NCBI GenBank assembly: GCA_030220185.1
Contig: JASPKZ010001232.1
Location: 1 to 64,000 of the forward strand
DNA length: 64,000 nt
Reading direction: 5' to 3'
Source: Diploptera punctata
Taxonomy: Eukaryota > Arthropoda > Insecta > Blattodea > Blaberidae
The notes beneath the pieces are model-generated. The model was given only the letters and a program-made list of their open reading frames with translations. It was not told the DNA's origin and made no database searches. Positions 9,546-19,700 of this stretch are shown here, one piece after another (the stretch's first letter is position 1; every line of letters begins with the position of its first letter). The position numbers and the translations under genes were made by a program.

Positions 9546-11610
9546 AATTTGCACAAAAATTACATACATATTACAATTTAAAGATATTATCAAAATATAG
9601 ACTAAACAAAATACAATGGTGATGTGATCTAATACTAAGAAAAACATGGAATATAATAATATAAAATAAAGTAAGTAAAACTTTCTAGATGATAATTTAC
9701 AAAAAGCTGAATATATTTGTTATGCAGTTGACGTTTTCATTGTGTCGAACTTAAGATATCAGTTATTATATATAACAGGCAGAGTTAAGCGAGTGTACCT
9801 CGTCTTCTGAGGCGAATGGGTTAAATAACAAGGGATTTACCTCATCTCTCGACCGGACACGATAAGAGTGTTTACATTTACGGGATGTTAAAGGAGATAC
9901 TTTTTTATCGTCATAGAAGTCGAAATATCTTATACAGCAGTTTGTAACTTTCTAAAATACTCAAGATTACGTGGTTTTTAACTTCCCAGGTTTTCCGATT
10001 TTTATGTAGGTTCACTTTTTTAATCAGTTCTGATATATTTTAACAACATTTAACATAAATCTCGTCAATGTAGGCACTTTTATTATTGAATTCATAAACG
10101 TGACGAACTTATGTTACGGTTTTTAAAGAATCCTACCTTGAAGAACTAGTGAAGTGCAGTGCTTTGGATTTCAGAGTCAAAATCAAGTATTTTACAGCAC
10201 TGTTTTTTTTATGTGATTACCTTCCTTGTGCAAAGGCATTCTACATAACAAAGGAATGGAATCTAGCCTCCAAACATATTAAGAAAATTGAATATAATTA
10301 AGTATAATTGTTCTTAATATAGTGAAATGAAAGTAGGAATGGTTATGCATTCCCTTTTTTTCGTTATACTCCCTTTTAAGAGTTTTCGGAAACATTACCT
10401 TTTTTCGTACTATTTTTAATATTGTGTTTTCCTTCTAAACCCAGACTCTATTCATAATACATTTTCCTTTCCATTAATACGCTTCTTGCAATACTATTAC
10501 GGAATACAATTCCGTCTTAAAAAAGCAGTATTACAGAACATACCGATATGCGATTTGTGAAATATTTATTCTCCAAACAAATTCGTTGCTATAGTTTATG
10601 TAGTGATTATTATCCAACAATTTGTTACTATAGATATCATAACAATCAGCTAGCGTTAATATTAGTCTTAGGAAAACAATAACATTAGGGGACATCGGAG
10701 CCTTTAAGAGGAAAGAATGACACTGGTCTAAAAAATCATTTTTTAAATCACCAAAAATACAAATATGTGTCTCTAGACCAGTTTTTCATGCTGATTACGA
10801 AAACACTTTTCAGTTCTTTTCTAACACGTTCAGTTTTTCTCTAAAGAAATTAGAGAAACTTCCGGTAATGTGGGACCCTATTTTGACTTTGTTGTTTTTC
10901 TCCTTTTCATTAAGATTTTCGAATTTTGTTTAATTATAGAGATTATCATTAGTACTATAACTGTGAAATAGCATTGTTATTTTATTCAAATATGGAAACT
11001 TCATATTTTATGAACTTTATAACGTTACAAGATAGGTCCACTTTAACCGCCTCGTGGAGGGTCCACATTAAGCAAATTACTTTGTTTTATGTTTAATTAT
11101 TTTACACAGCCGCCATGTCACGTGATATCCCATTAGTGTATTGAAACAGCATCTGCATGATATAATATATGTAGGTGGTTTTTCAATATTGTAACACATT
11201 CAATAGCGGAAATTAAGAATTGATTCTTAGCTTGAAAAACTTTTAAATTGGTTGTTTTCATAAATGTCACAAATAAACCATTCTGCGCACAAAGAATAAA
11301 AGAAACAGGCAATGAACATGGCAAAGTTGATTAGGGAGAGAAATTAAAACATTTTCTTTTCGAGGGCAGTACCAATTAAATAAGATATTAAGAGGGTCCA
11401 CTCAAACCGAAGGGCCCACATTACCCGAACTTGATCTACATGTTATTGTGGCAGGTTATGTTGATATCCATAAATCTAAGACCTAAAACAAGACTAAATG
11501 ATAAATAAACAAACTGCCTGTGATTTAATGATGTAGACTTCCTGTTTCTCCGGTACATGGCTTCTGGAGCATCCAGCAGTGATCTACCATTACACAATCA
11601 TTCCAGAAAC
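9546..11610. other. Two-kilobase gap with no recognised feature
   Basis: AT-rich sequence. No RT, transposase or tRNA-like signature, no long inverted repeat, and no convincing open frame in either orientation. This is one of the largest stretches here that I cannot attribute to a mobile element. Confidence 0.45.
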
Positions 11611-11617
11611 CTTGGTA

Positions 11618-12731
11618 ACTTCATCATCATCATCATAGTACATTCACGAATTTAGGTCATTTGTTGACCTGTTTCGGCCTCAAGAGATACACCATCCAGA
11701 AGTATTTTGAGTGGACGTCCTGGTCTTCTTCTTCCTGCAGGTTGATATCTTAACATTTGTTTGGGTATTCTGTGATCTTCCATTCGATGAACATGTTGCA
11801 TCCATCTTGACTTATAATCAGAAATTTTGTTTTCTAAAGATTCCATGTGTAATTCTTCTAAGATGTCTTCATTTTTTTTGTGATCTAGTAGTGTGTATCC
11901 TGCAGTCCTCCGAAGATATCTCATTTCAGCAGATCTAAGTCTCTGTATATCCTTCTGTTTCAACGTCCATACTTCGCTACCATACAAAAGAGTTGGAAGA
12001 GCCAGTGTTTTATACACTTTCAGTCTTGAATGCTTTTGGACTAACTGTGGCTTGAAGATAGAATTTATTAACCCTAAAATTCTTAAAAATTTAGATATTT
12101 TTGCATTTACATCCTTTTCTTCTTCATATGAGATATTGCATCCTAGATATGTAAAATTATTCACCTGCTCCAAAATTTTATTGTCCAGTACAATTTTACT
12201 TCTGACAGGATCTACACCTTGAAATGCCATAATTTTTGTTTTTTCTGTAGATATCTTTAATCCATATTCTTCTGTAATTTTGTTAAGTTCATACAGACCT
12301 TTCTGTAGATTATCTTCGGAATTTGCTATTATTATTTGGTCATCTGCAAACAATAGGGTGTTTAATTTTCTATTTTCTGATATTCTTATTCCAAATTTAT
12401 ATGTTTTGTTCCAGCAACATATTACTTCATTGATATAAATTGCAAAAAGTGTTGGGGATAGGGGGCAGCCTTGTCTCACACCACGATTTATAATTCCTTC
12501 TTCAGAAAATCTGTTATTTAATTTAATCTTTATGGTGTTGTCTTTGTAAATATTTTGTATGTTCTGCCGAAGTAAATTTGGTATATTTCTGTCTTCCAAT
12601 ATATTTAAGAGTCTTGATTTCTTGACTGTGTCGAATGCTTTTTCAAAATCTATGAAAGCAAAATGTGTTTCTAAGTTGAATTCTCTTCTTTTTTCAAGCA
12701 ATAGTTTTACTCCATTATCCAACACAAGAAA
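11618..12731 (-). pseudogene. LINE reverse transcriptase, RTE-like, 5'-truncated
   Basis: The minus-strand frame open from 12809 to 11652 (385 codons) carries RT domain motifs: FAFIDFEKAFDTV (catalytic Asp), RGVRQGCPLSPTLFAIYIN, LLFADDQIIIAN (the ADD active site) and FTYLGCNISYEEEKDVN. The C-terminal tail has LYGSEVWTL, SRWMQHVHRMEDHRIPKQ and GRRRPGRPLK. Endonuclease and RT fingers are missing, and the first ~25 codons are read through from neighbouring sequence. The 3' end finishes in a (GAT)n-like run at 11621-11637, a typical LINE microsatellite tail. The long uninterrupted frame suggests a fairly young insertion. A second, decayed member is at 46478-47160. Confidence 0.88.
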
Positions 12732-12732
12732 T

Positions 12733-13065
12733 TCTCTACAAGGCAAAAGAAAAAAGTAAAATTCAGGCAGCGAAAATGAGATTCCTACGGGCTGTGAAAG
12801 GTTGTACATGAGAAGAACATATTAGAAATGAAAATATTAGAGAGGAACTAAAAGAACAACCACTTCTTCAACAAATAGAAGAATAAGGAACAATTGGAAG
12901 GAGCATCTGCAAAGAATAACACATGATAGGATACCAAAGATGGCGCTGATGTATAATCCTGTAGGACGAGGATCAGTGGGAAGACCAAGAAAGCGTCGGG
13001 CTGAACAGATGTGAGATTAGAACAGGCAAAGACCTAATACGTGAAGGATGATGATGGTGATGATA
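12733..13065 (+). pseudogene. LINE C-terminal fragment, opposite orientation
   Basis: Plus-strand translation gives SKIQAAKMRFLRAVKGCT, then a stop, then REELKEQPLLQQIEE and NNWKEHLQRITHDRIPK across a frameshift, and GRPRKRR near 12990. It ends in a GAT/GATGAT run at 13047-13062. It meets the minus-strand RT fragment head-to-head at about 12732. Both contain C-terminal regions, so this is two insertions and not one element with an inverted 5' end. Confidence 0.75.
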
Positions 13066-13383
13066 TTATCTATAATTATGATTAAGTTTGCTGATACCAT
13101 CCTTGAAAAGAGGATCTTTCTTCATTATCAAAAAATTACTAACAAACCCATTTGAAATCTTCGCAAAGTGCTTCTTTATTGTCTGTCAGGGTATTAAAGA
13201 AACTTCATTTTTAAAAAAAATACTGAATTTGAACAAAAGACACCTTCCTTTAATTTTATTGTCACTGTTTAAACACTATCTGAATTAACTAATAATATTA
13301 CTAATATTTGATAAAAAAGAATCTTGTAATAGACTGATATTATTTCGGACTATGAAACCACTGGATAAAAATGTGTATAATAA

Positions 13384-13632
13384 CAGTTAAGTCTGCAATG
13401 GGCAGGGCATGTGACACGGAAGAGGACATGGAAACTTTATGTAAGTAAACCAGAAGGAAAACGCACAATTGGTAGACCAAGAATGAGATGGGAGAATAAT
13501 ACTGACCATGATTTGGAGAAGTAAATTGTATAAGAGATGATTGTAAAACATTAGGTCGTGAAAGGGATGTATGGAGAGATTATATCCGCAAGGCCATGAA
13601 CCTACGGGTTCGATAGTGTCTGTGAGTTAGTT
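13384..13632 (+). pseudogene. RTE-family LINE, short 3' copy
   Basis: Starts in the RRLRWAGH region (ACAGTTAAGTCT, GGGCAGGGCATGTG) and continues through GRPRMRWENN and DRDVWRDY to ATGAACCTACGGGTTCGATAG and TGAGTTAG. Several single-base losses break the frame. Confidence 0.88.
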
Positions 13633-13686
13633 GTGATACTACCAGGGCTAGTGCTACTATCACAACAATAATAGGCTTCATAATAT

Positions 13687-14930
13687 ATTTGACTATTTAA
13701 CTCATGCCCCAAATGGTAGTCAATGACCTATCACGTTTCAATAAATTTTGTTTTACAACCAATGACAGTCATGTTTCAACTCACTCTTTATCGATTTGTA
13801 TTTATCAGCTCCTGCTTTTGTGAAGAAGGAAGCTCCTCCGTTTTAATATTCTGAACAGCTCAGAGCATTATTTTTCTCCAACAAATACATTGAATGTAGC
13901 AAATAATGAACAGATTCCTTCATTCTATTGAGTTGTTAACTAACAAAATCAATTAATAACCTACAATATTGATTATAATGAACAGTTTGATGTGCTTCAT
14001 TATTTCTCCACTAGAGTGCATTCTTATAATATTGCGATCCTATTTGGCAATAAATAATATAATCAGGTTGCAGTGAATATACATAACCTCACATTTCTGA
14101 TTTGTTTTCAAGCATCGCCATTTACATTAAATATATAAATATTTTAAAAGACTGGTAACTATATTTAAATAATGACTTTTGAGTAAACAGTTTAATTTTA
14201 TTCGTTAAATAGTTCTAAAAAATGCCACTCTTGATTTCCAAATCATCTAGATAATATGCAATTATGGCATTACTTATAACTATTTAACTCAAGCCTGAAA
14301 TGGGAGTCAATGACCAATCACGTTTCAATGAATTTTGTTTTACATCCAATCACAGTCGTGTTTCACCTCGATATTTATATACTTGTGTTTAACATATTAA
14401 AGAAAGCTCCTCCTTTTTAATATTCACAACAGGTCAGAGCATTAATCTGCAGTGACCGACTCTTGAACTTGAATATAACAAATAATGAACAGAGTCCTTC
14501 GACCTACACATTTGATAATTGTGTGTTCAATAATTGTGTTTGAATACTGATTTTATTGACTTGTTTTCGAAAAAATGAATTAATAACCTGTAATGTTGGT
14601 TATAACATACAGTTTAATGTGCTTCATTTTTTCTCTCAATTAGGGTGTATTCTTACAATATTGCGATCCTATTTGGCAATAAATAGTATGATAAAGTTGC
14701 AGTGATGAATGAATGAAATAAACCAAACATTTCTCACTTGTTTTCAAACATCGCCGTTTACATTAAATATATAAATATTTTAAAATACCTATATTTAAAT
14801 AATACTTTGTGAGCAAACAGCTTAATTTTATTCATTAAATAGTCCTAACAAATGCCTCTCTTGCTTTTCAAATCCTCTAGATAATTTGGAAATCACTCGT
14901 GTCATTACTTATAATAACTGATAACAACTA
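13687..14930. repeat. Tandem repeat R3 (two ~600-bp units)
   Basis: Unit 1 (13687-14275) and unit 2 (14276-14930) both begin GACTATTTAACTC.. / AACTATTTAACTC.. and contain GAAAGCTCCTCC, ATATTGCGATCCTATTTGGC, TTACATTAAATATATAAATA and TAATTTTATTCGTTAAATAG, and both end in a hairpin made from ATTTCCAAAT and ATTTGGAAAT or its decayed form. A single third unit is at 28725-29175. No coding potential is apparent. The terminal hairpin and boundaries suggest a MITE-like unit, but the class is not established. Confidence 0.75.
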
Positions 14931-14934
14931 ATAC

Positions 14935-14974
<40 letters not shown>

Positions 14975-15656
14975 TATTCTTGTCTTCACAAAATGCAGGG
15001 GGAAACTTGGATTATTAACAGAAATTGATTGGTAGTGATTTGTAAGAACTAAACCAATCAAGGCAAAGTTGCCTCAGACATGTAATACCTTTAGTTTAGC
15101 TAGGAGCAAGTTTATGTCTACAGTATCAAAGATTTTGCTGTAGTCGAGTAGAACTGTTGTTACTTTTGTCCATAGAACATTTAATGTTCTCTATAACGTG
15201 CAAAAGTGCGGAGTTTGTGTGATGTTTCGTTCAAAAGCCAGAGATGCGTTCACCAAGAAAGTTACATAGACTGTTAGATGTGAGTATATTATATAATCCA
15301 GTTCCTTAAACAAACAGGGAAAATATTCTGATTGATTTTAAATTACTGAGGATGTCTTTGATTTTACTATTGAAAAAAAATAAAATTAGGTATTTGATTG
15401 TTATTTGTTACCAAGTTGTTACAAGGACGGAGAAAAGTCTTAACACTTAATGTCATATTACTGATACAATTCCGCGTTATTTGCTAACACGCTCTGAATA
15501 GTAATAAACTACACAATACTTGTTTTCTCTCACGCTATGTTATGTTTGGTACTATGTTGATCTGTATTCACAAGTAATTAGAATTTACCAACCAAGGAAG
15601 CTAAATTATTATCTACTTACCTCCCTACTTAGTTCGATACAACGATGGACTGGAAA
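13967..15656. repeat. Duplicated block R4, left copy
   Basis: Nearly the whole stretch recurs at 62323-64000 in the same orientation, with scattered substitutions and small indels. The (TTA)n run at about 14937-14973 is absent from the other copy. The duplication extends to the right window edge, so its true end in the other copy cannot be seen. Confidence 0.93.
14975..15330 (-). pseudogene. Reverse transcriptase remnant inside R4
   Basis: Reverse complement encodes, with frame breaks, KHHTNSALLHVIENI then TTVLLDYSKIFDTVDINLLL. This resembles the RT block around catalytic motif A (F/Y-S-KAFDTV) of CR1/Jockey-type LINEs. The same remnant lies in the right copy at about 63300-63670, so it was part of the duplicated unit. 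Confidence 0.7.
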
Positions 15657-15823
15657 TACGTACGATTTTTAAAACTCATTTATTAGAATCACTTGTACGC
15701 AAATTAATATATTTTGTTTGTATCTATTTTATATGTGATATCTGTTTCATAGCAACAAACAACACTATGTCAAATAAACCAATATATTTAATACACAAGT
15801 GATCTTCTTGGTGATAAAATATT
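15331..15823. other. Non-coding, partly within R4
   Basis: Contains the right part of R4 up to at least 15656, then AT-rich sequence without recognised features. Confidence 0.4.
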
Positions 15824-16009
15824 AAAATATATATACAGTCAATATGCCCATTTCACCAATTAATGTTTTAAAATGGTCAACAAGTTTCTACAGCCAAGCT
15901 GTCATTCTCATATATCTGGTCTTGAGAATGACAGCTTGGCTGTAGAAACTTGATGACCATTTTAAAACATTAATTGGTGAAATGGGCATATTGACTGCAT
16001 ATATATTTT
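15824..16009. repeat. Long palindrome, 87-bp arms
   Basis: Arms 15824-15910 and 15923-16009 are reverse complements with two mismatches by eye; the loop is 12 nt. Non-coding. A CTTGATGA...GGTGAAAT arrangement in the right arm (15949 onward) loosely recalls the hammerhead-like motif found in two other inverted repeats of this window. Confidence 0.93.
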
Positions 16010-16032
16010 AAACCAATATATAATTATTTATT

Positions 16033-16370
16033 TTGTCACGCAGCGGGCCTGGGTTCGATCTCCGGTCGGGACAGTTTTTCTGAGTGAGGTTTTATCGGGG
16101 TTTTTCCTCACCTGTTATACAAATGTCAGGAAAACGTTAAGGCCCAAACGGTCCCCGAAATTATTAGGCCATCACAATCATCATCATTCATATTCATTTT
16201 AGGATTAGGTACTCTCCTGTCGCACCACTATCATCATCACCCATCATATCATCGGGGAAACGTAACCCCGCCTTTCAGGCGCCCCAACCTTATAAGTGGG
16301 TTACAAGTACGCCATGCCAGGAGAGAATATCAGGAATGTCGAAAGACAATCTGGGGCATTTAAAAAAATG
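16033..16370 (+). repeat. tRNA-derived SINE, type B
   Basis: Starts within the head (GTCACGCAGCGGGCCTGGG), B box GGTTCGATCTCC, then GGTTTTTCCTCACCTGTTAT, CCCAAACGGTCCCCGAAAT, the ATC-rich part, CGCCCCAACCTTATAAGTGG and TACGCCATGCCAGGAGAG. Ends in a short A run near 16360. Confidence 0.88.
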
Positions 16371-16391
16371 ATATATAATCTCGTGGTGTTC

Positions 16392-16722
16392 ATATATATA
16401 GTCCGTGGTCTCGAGGTAGCGAGTTACCTTGTCACGCAGCGGGTCCGGGAACGATTCCCGGTCGGGACAGGTTCTTGGGTGGTTTTTTCGGGTCGTTCCT
16501 CACCTATAAGACAGATTTTAGGAAGCTTAGGGCCCAACGGTCCCCGAAAATCATTCGGCCATCATCATCATCATCCTTATAATTTCATCACCCTTCACCG
16601 CTGTGGAAAGCAACGAAAGCTACCACATCTATAATTCCCTAGTAAATCTGCAAAGTATGGCGAGCAAATGCTGTGATTGCGGTGAAAGATCTGCCCTTGG
16701 GCAGAATTATTATGGTATATCC
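16392..16722 (+). repeat. tRNA-derived SINE, type A
   Basis: Head with A-box-like GTGGTCTCGAGGTAGCGAG, the CTTGTCACGC anticodon-arm equivalent and a mutated B box (GGAACGATTCCCGG). The body GGTCCCCGAAAATCATTCGG is shared with type B, but the tail is different: GTGGAAAGCAACGAAAGC, AATTCCCTAGTAAATCTGC and GGGCAGAATTATTATGG. It ends in (ATCC)n at about 16720, facing the next copy tail-to-tail. Confidence 0.88.
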
Positions 16723-16725
16723 ATC

Positions 16726-17060
16726 CATCCATAGTAATTATGCCCGAAGACAGGTCCTTCACTGCAATCATAGCATTTTCATGCTATGCTAGGTAATTGT
16801 AGGTGTGATAGCTTCCCGTTGCTTTCCACACCGGTAAAGTATGATGATGATGATGATGAAAATGATAAGGATGATGATGATGGCCATATGATTTCGGAGA
16901 CCATTTGGGTCTTAAAGATTTCCTGACATTTGTCTTGCAGGTAAGGAAAAACCCCGACAAAAATCTCACCCAGAAAAACTGCCCCGACCGGGGATCGAAC
17001 CCGGACCCGCTGTGTGACAAGGCAGCACGCTACCTCGAGACCACAGCGGAGGGCTATAGT

Positions 17061-17062
<2 letters not shown>
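16726..17062 (-). repeat. tRNA-derived SINE, type A, best-preserved copy
   Basis: Reverse complement shows an intact head: GTGGTCTCGAGGTAGCGTG (A box), GCCTTGTCACACAGC (anticodon arm with GTC) and GGGTTCGATCCCCGG (perfect B box), then the body and the complete type A tail. The anticodon-arm and T-arm resemble tRNA-Asp(GUC), which is the likely source. A pol III internal promoter is therefore plausible. Confidence 0.9.
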
Positions 17063-17091
<29 letters not shown>

Positions 17092-17096
17092 CCCAA
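17063..17096. repeat. (TA)n microsatellite
   Basis: TA dinucleotide run immediately upstream of the SINE head in its own orientation. Similar runs are at 17236-17267 and 17548-17585. Confidence 0.9.
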
Positions 17097-17227
17097 ACAC
17101 AAAAAAAGTAATAAAATAGTCAATGGGTTCCAACAGCAAAGCTATATTTTCAAGACTTAATAATGAAAACTTCGTTATTGAAACGCGTTGTTTATTCTTA
17201 ACTTTTTGTTTGGTATTTGGAATTATA

Positions 17228-17270
<43 letters not shown>

Positions 17271-17274
17271 TCCG

Positions 17275-17542
17275 GTATCATGGCAGCTGCCGCCGTCTTT
17301 CGGAAACCAAAAGTCATTCCTCTCTGTCCATCCATTAATCTTCCTCCAATCCCCTGATATTCGTACCTGCTTGTGCGCCTTCTATCCAAGTTGTCTTCGC
17401 TCTTCCTCTCTTCGTCCTTTCTATTGGGATCCATTCCATAAAATTTTAGGCAATCTTTTCTCTCGCATTATTTTTACATGGCCATACCACTGTAATCTTT
17501 TCTTTTCTATAATGTCTATGATGTCCGGCTCCTCTTGTACAC

Positions 17543-17547
<5 letters not shown>
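17275..17547 (-). pseudogene. LINE C-terminal fragment between two (TA)n runs
   Basis: Reverse complement encodes EEPDIIDIIEKK, LQWYGHVK and RRLPKILWNGSQ in broken frames, followed by GRRTS- and GGRLM-type segments. This is the RLQWYGHV / GRP pattern of RTE-like LINE C-termini. It lies exactly between the TA runs at 17236-17267 and 17548-17585, which may represent its tail and target. Confidence 0.6.
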
Positions 17548-17584
<37 letters not shown>

Positions 17585-17592
17585 GATATGAA

Positions 17593-17690
17593 AAGAAAAA
17601 TGAATGCTTGAGTCGGGATTTGAACCCGAGTCTCTAAACTCTGTACGTTTAGCGCTCTAACCAACTGAGCTACTCAAGAATTCCAACACA
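17593..17690 (-). repeat. tRNA-like sequence (SINE head or tRNA pseudogene)
   Basis: Reverse complement shows a near-complete cloverleaf: acceptor strands CTTGAG/CTCAAG, D arm GCTCAGTTGGTTAGAGC, a stem CTAAAC/GTTTAG with loop GTACAGA, and a perfect T arm TCGGGTTCAAATCCCGA, then GCATTCATTTTTCTTTTC. The anticodon arm needs a non-standard stem or a 9-nt loop, so I favour a SINE head. It is the most tRNA-like sequence in the window. Confidence 0.6.
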
Positions 17691-17737
17691 AACATACATT
17701 TTTCTTATATAATAGCTTTAATTTAATAGCTTTAATT

Positions 17738-17795
17738 TACCTGGCAGAGTTAAGGCCTTAAGGTCTTGTCTACCACTCAACCAGGTTCTACCACT
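17738..17795. repeat. Repeat block with GGCAGAGTTAAGGCC
   Basis: Second copy of the block at 9479-9545 (CTGGCAGAGTTAAGGCCTTA, CCACTCAACCAGG), with an internal partial repeat of TCTACCACTCAA. Confidence 0.6.
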
Positions 17796-17806
17796 CAATT
17801 CACAGA

Positions 17807-18420
17807 AGAGGTAGCGGGAATTCGTTCCAACACCATCTAGTGGCCAACATAACAGTTAAGCATTAAACAAAATTCGAGAAATGTATTCTCCAGAAGCAGC
17901 ATAATTTGGCTATTGGAGAAGAGTGTTGACTGAAAACCTAATTTTAAAAATCGATCTATACTAGTACCGAGCCAAGTTCCGGTTGTACTGTAAACAAACT
18001 TGCATAAAATATTACTCCGCCGATTTCATTTCCTGGGAGATCCGTGGTACAACATTTACCCGCCATAAGCACAATTGTGTACAACAGAAGCTTTATTCAT
18101 AAGGAACGTACTATTTTACTGGAATTAACATTGAGAACAACATAAGATGCTACAAATATAATTAGGAACTTCCTCCATCCTTTATTTATTTGTGACAGGT
18201 ATATATATATTTCGATGCTATGATTAAATTTTTGTCATTGAGAAATGCAAGCTTGATTCAACAAAAGAAAAATAAATGCGTGGAAGGGATTTGAACCCGG
18301 TGCTCTGGATTGATACTCCAGTGCGCTACCACTTTAATTTGCTTACTTGTTATAAGAGCCACTAGGTGGCAGTGGGGATCGAGTTCCCGCTACTTCTCGT
18401 AATATTTGAGACTATGTATA
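17807..18420. repeat. Interspersed repeat R5, copy 1
   Basis: Matches 53995-54843 in order: GTACTGTAAACAAACTTGC with ATTACTCCGCCGA, then AATTAGGAACTTCC, then ATATTTCGATGCTATGATTAAAT, then GCCACTAGGTGGCAGTG with CGAGTTCCCGCTACTTCT. A tRNA-like head lies within it at 18275-18345. Inverted partial: AGAGGTAGCGGGAATTCG at 17808 complements the right end, so R5 may have inverted ends. Confidence 0.7.
18275..18345 (-). repeat. tRNA-like SINE head
   Basis: Reverse complement: GTGGTAGCGCACTGGAGTATC, anticodon-like hairpin CTGGA/TCCAG, T-arm GGGTTCAAATCCC, then GCATTTATTTTTCTTTTG. The D arm is shortened. The same head is at 18455-18525 and 56486-56580. Confidence 0.75.
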
Positions 18421-18454
18421 AGGAAAATAAATGTTTCTACTAGATTTGCTTAAG

Positions 18455-18525
18455 AGCGTAAGAGTGGTAGCGCACTCGAATATCAATCCAGAGGTCCGGG
18501 TTAAGGCATTAATTTTTCTTATGTC
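18455..18525 (+). repeat. tRNA-like SINE head, inverted relative to 18275
   Basis: GTGGTAGCGCACTCGAATATC, AATCCAGAGGTCCGGGTT (B box damaged: CAAATCCC missing), then GGCATTAATTTTTCTTATG. It faces the copy at 18275-18345 in the opposite direction. Confidence 0.7.
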
Positions 18526-18545
18526 ATATATGTGTGTGTGTGGTC

Positions 18546-18848
18546 CTACCTAATTAATCGTTTACGCGCATTCCATAATGTCAGTTTATAACCTTCGTTT
18601 TCAGGTACATTTTCATAATGAGTAGAATGTATGTTCCTTGGTGACTCACTTGTAAATTCTGTTACTATTTTCACCCTATCGTCAATTGTTAATGTGCGAT
18701 ATTTTCCACTAAACAATTTGAATTTATTCAGAATATTTTTTTTCTTTCCGCTTTTCAAATGCTTTGCTTTCCAATAATCAAGGAATCTATATAAATGTTG
18801 CCATTTTGAAACAATTGAAATTCCACGTCTTCTGCATTGTGCAAGCAT
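18546..18848 (-). other. Unrecognised 100-codon open frame
   Basis: Lys/Arg-rich open frame with balanced amino acid use (WQHLYRFLDYWKAKH, TIDDRVKIVTEF, YKLTLWNARKRLI). It looks more protein-like than most frames here and might be a fragment of a transposase or another coding exon, but I recognise no family. No homologous stretch elsewhere in the window. Confidence 0.3.
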
Positions 18849-18954
18849 AATGACAAAACAATGTTTTTTTTAAATATTAAATTTGTAATTATATGTTTTA
18901 AGATCTTCCGATATAAGTTATACAGACGTGCGCTGGATAATATACATTTATAGT

Positions 18955-19085
18955 ATTTTTATTCCGAGTGTTGGAGAGCGAACTACATTTTCTTACACCT
19001 TTGAAGGTGACCTTTATTCGATCAATGAAACTCAGTCACACATCAGGTTTGTTTACATTACAACTTAGCTCGGAAGAGATGTTTT
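18955..19085. repeat. Short repeat shared with 58305-58445
   Basis: CGAGTGTTGGAGAGCGAACT, ACATTTTCTTACAC, TTATTCGATCAATGAAA and CAGGTTTGTTTACATTAC all recur, with mismatches, at 58305-58445 in the same orientation. Non-coding. Confidence 0.7.
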
Positions 19086-19089
19086 ACTT

Positions 19090-19700
19090 CCTTAACTGGA
19101 TTCATACGATTTAGTAAACAAAAAGAGAGATGTAATCCCTAAACCTGCTAAATTGTACTTTGTGTGGAATTCACTTAGTGTAGCAGTTCCTGCGTGATGG
19201 ACCATTTTAGTTTTCAGTTTTGTTGGATAGGAGTCTAGCGTTGAATGTATTATGTTTGTCCAGTAACTGATAATTAAGGCTAGGATTTGTATGTAATTAC
19301 ATGTTCCTTCCCTTTGCTTATACGTGGCTAAATTGTATAACTGTCCACGAATTAGAAACTTGTTAATCAAATATGAAAATTTACCGTTACATATTTTAAA
19401 GACTTGTTTAATGTAAGACTAAATATTCTGCCACATAAAACTAATTTTTGTAAATGGAAAATAATCTAAATCAGTCTGGGACAATATTGTACAATAAAAA
19501 CTCAGATACCTGATTATACAATGAAACTGTTCTTCCAACCTATGAAAAAGCTGCTCAGAAACCGTCAAAGAATAATTACATTTTCTAGATACGATAAATA
19601 TAGATAGAGGATGGCACTGAAGATTTTGGTATAGGGTTCCACATTACAATATACCTCTTAAACCCGAACGATCTACTCTGTTTATGAATGAAATAGTATA
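19090..19700. other. Non-coding gap
   Basis: AT-rich; a 92-codon minus-strand frame (19092-19370) shows no family signature. Nothing else recognised. Confidence 0.4.

Noticed and set aside
12733..12809. 5' inversion (twin priming) of one LINE
   Set aside because: Both head-to-head parts contain C-terminal protein regions, so they are two separate insertions.
16779..17586. Overlapping frames rich in Tyr-Ile, Ser and His
   Set aside because: Products of (TA)n and (ATG/ATC)n simple repeats and antisense SINE sequence.
17593..17690. Functional tRNA gene
   Set aside because: Acceptor, D and T arms look good, but the anticodon arm needs a 6-bp stem or a 9-nt loop, and the same short tail follows several other tRNA-like SINE heads.
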